From: Pseudomonas sp. TCU-HL1
GTDB lineage: Bacteria > Pseudomonadota > Gammaproteobacteria > Pseudomonadales > Pseudomonadaceae
DNA: 64,000 nucleotides
Assembly: GCF_001708505.1 (NCBI RefSeq)
Contig: NZ_CP015992.1
Coordinates: forward strand, 6,014,001 to 6,078,000
Direction: 5' to 3'
The notes beneath the pieces were generated by a model. The model was not told where the DNA came from. It made no database searches and worked only from the letters and a program-made list of their open reading frames with translations. Below are positions 63,054 through 64,000 of this stretch, one piece after another. The position numbers were made by a program, and so were the translations under genes. The first letter of the stretch is position 1; every line of letters starts with the position of its first letter.

Positions 63054-63971
63054 CTAGCCCAGCAACTCCACCGCCGGCAGCGCCATGGCCGCCACTTCCG
63101 CCTGCAGGAAATCCCGCAAGCGCCGCAGGCGATCCTGGCCGCTGCGGGCCCGTGGCCAGACCAGGTAATAGCTCTCACCGCTGGCCACCGCCGTGGGCCA
63201 GGGCAGGCCGATGCGACCCTCGGCAACGTCTTCCGCGACCATCACCAGATCGCCGATGGACACGCCATAGCCGCGCGCGGCGGCGACTATGCCCAGCTCC
63301 AGGGTGTCGAACACCTGACCCCCCTTGAGGGAGACCTCTTCCCCCAGCTCCATGCGCTGCAGCCAGCGACGCCAGTCGCGGCGATCCGGCGTCGGGTGCA
63401 GCAGCTCGGTTCCTTTCAGCCGCGCCAAGTCCCAGGGTTCGGCCACCAGCGACGACTCGCAGACCGGAATCAGCCATTCGCTGAACAACAGGGTCACTTC
63501 CCAGTCCTGGCTGAAATGGCCGTCGCTCAGCAGCACCGCGCAATCGAAGGGCTCGTGCTGGAAATCCACCTTATCCACATCCATCCACGCGCTGGTCAGT
63601 TGCACCTCGATGTCGTCGTTGAGGTGGCGAAAGCGGCTGATCCGCGACAGCAACCAGCGCATGGTGAGCGTCGACGGCGCCTTCAAGCGCAGGGTGGCGT
63701 CATCGACGCGCAAGGTGGTGCAGGCCCGTTCCAGGGCATCGAAACCATCCCGCAGGCCAGGCAGCAGCATGCGCGCCGGCTCGGTGAGCTGCAGGGCCCG
63801 CCCCTGTCGCTCGAACAGCCGACAGGCGAAGTGGTCCTCCAGCGTGCGGATATGCCGGCTCACCGCGCTCTGGGTAATGGCCAGTTCCTCCGCCGCACGG
63901 GTGAAGGACGCATGGCGAGCGGCGGCCTCGAAGGCGCGCAGGGCGTAGAGCGGCGGTAGGCGGCGCGACAT
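63054..63971 (-). CDS. LysR-family regulator (GcvA/GcdR-like)
   Basis: 305 residues. N-terminal HTH: LPPLYALRAFEAAARHASFTRAAEELAITQSAVSRHIRTLEDHFACRLFER (residues ~5-55), followed by a substrate-binding domain starting LRLKAPSTLTMRWLLSRISRFRHLNDDIEVQLTSAW (about 93-128) and containing ELLHPTPDRRDWRRWL. This is the GcvA subgroup; it closely resembles the regulator next to glutaryl-CoA dehydrogenase (gcdH) in Pseudomonas, often called GcdR, but the neighbour that would confirm this lies beyond the window edge. Starts at ATG 63971, transcribed toward the adhesin gene. Confidence 0.85.
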   Translation of the reverse strand: MSRRLPPLYALRAFEAAARHASFTRAAEELAITQSAVSRHIRTLEDHFACRLFERQGRALQLTEPARMLLPGLRDGFDALERACTTLRVDDATLRLKAPSTLTMRWLLSRISRFRHLNDDIEVQLTSAWMDVDKVDFQHEPFDCAVLLSDGHFSQDWEVTLLFSEWLIPVCESSLVAEPWDLARLKGTELLHPTPDRRDWRRWLQRMELGEEVSLKGGQVFDTLELGIVAAARGYGVSIGDLVMVAEDVAEGRIGLPWPTAVASGESYYLVWPRARSGQDRLRRLRDFLQAEVAAMALPAVELLG

Positions 63972-64000
63972 ATGATTTCACTCATGAGTCAAAGTCATGG

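Overview
The window is Pseudomonas (sensu lato) chromosome carrying one large integrated island. The core at both ends has the high-GC coding style, the extragenic palindromes (short REP-type hairpins such as the one near 1040) and the gene order familiar from Pseudomonas: cyaA, rnk, DUF1289, cyaY, lptM, lysA, dapF, DUF484, xerC, yigB, sutA, yjbQ, amtB, glnK, ubiK, comM, betT. Beyond betT lie an IS110-family element, a cluster of intergenic palindromes, a four-gene chaperone-usher fimbrial operon and a LysR regulator.

The main event is an insertion in comM (yifB). The 5' part of comM stops at about 11736 and the 3' part resumes in frame at about 53221. The 41.5 kb in between (about 11737-53213) is bounded by imperfect terminal inverted repeats beginning AGGGG(C/A)ACCT. 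At the left end is a tightly packed trio: a 542-residue tyrosine recombinase, a 1269-residue protein with a second tyrosine-recombinase C-terminal signature and a cysteine cluster, and a 246-residue protein of unknown fold. This layout recalls the recombinase trios that mobilise genomic islands (Tn554-type tnpABC, RIT elements, and especially the gamma-mobile-trio islands).

The island cargo falls into three blocks. (1) Defence-like genes next to the trio (18.3-27.7 kb): a HEPN protein with an RxxxxH motif beside a possible PD-(D/E)XK-fold protein, an MvaT/H-NS-like silencer, a CysQ/IMPase-family phosphatase, a giant NACHT-type NTPase with a C-terminal PD-(D/E)XK nuclease signature, and a small membrane protein. 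(2) A metabolic block (29.5-45.3 kb): GST, a LiuR-like MerR regulator, liuE-liuD-liuC-liuB (3-methylcrotonyl-CoA to acetoacetate and acetyl-CoA) without liuA, an amino-acid permease, a PaaK-like acyl-CoA ligase, an enoyl-CoA hydratase, a PAS/AAA+ regulator whose GAFTGA loop is degenerate, a mosaic chemoreceptor and a beta-carbonic anhydrase. A perfect 24-bp palindrome ahead of liuB is a good candidate LiuR operator. (3) A right-end block (46-53 kb): an NB-ARC/TPR STAND gene broken by an intact IS66-family element with an 8-bp target duplication, an orphan YefM-type antitoxin, an IS1182-type transposase stub, and an XRE regulator divergent from an unknown gene whose 3' end is also found as a relic at 28.9 kb.

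Read together, this is an integrative island that brought defence-type NTPases and nucleases at its ends and a branched-chain acyl-CoA catabolic module with its own uptake, sensing and bicarbonate supply in the middle, at the cost of disrupting comM. Functions are assigned by recognising family motifs by eye; no database search was run.
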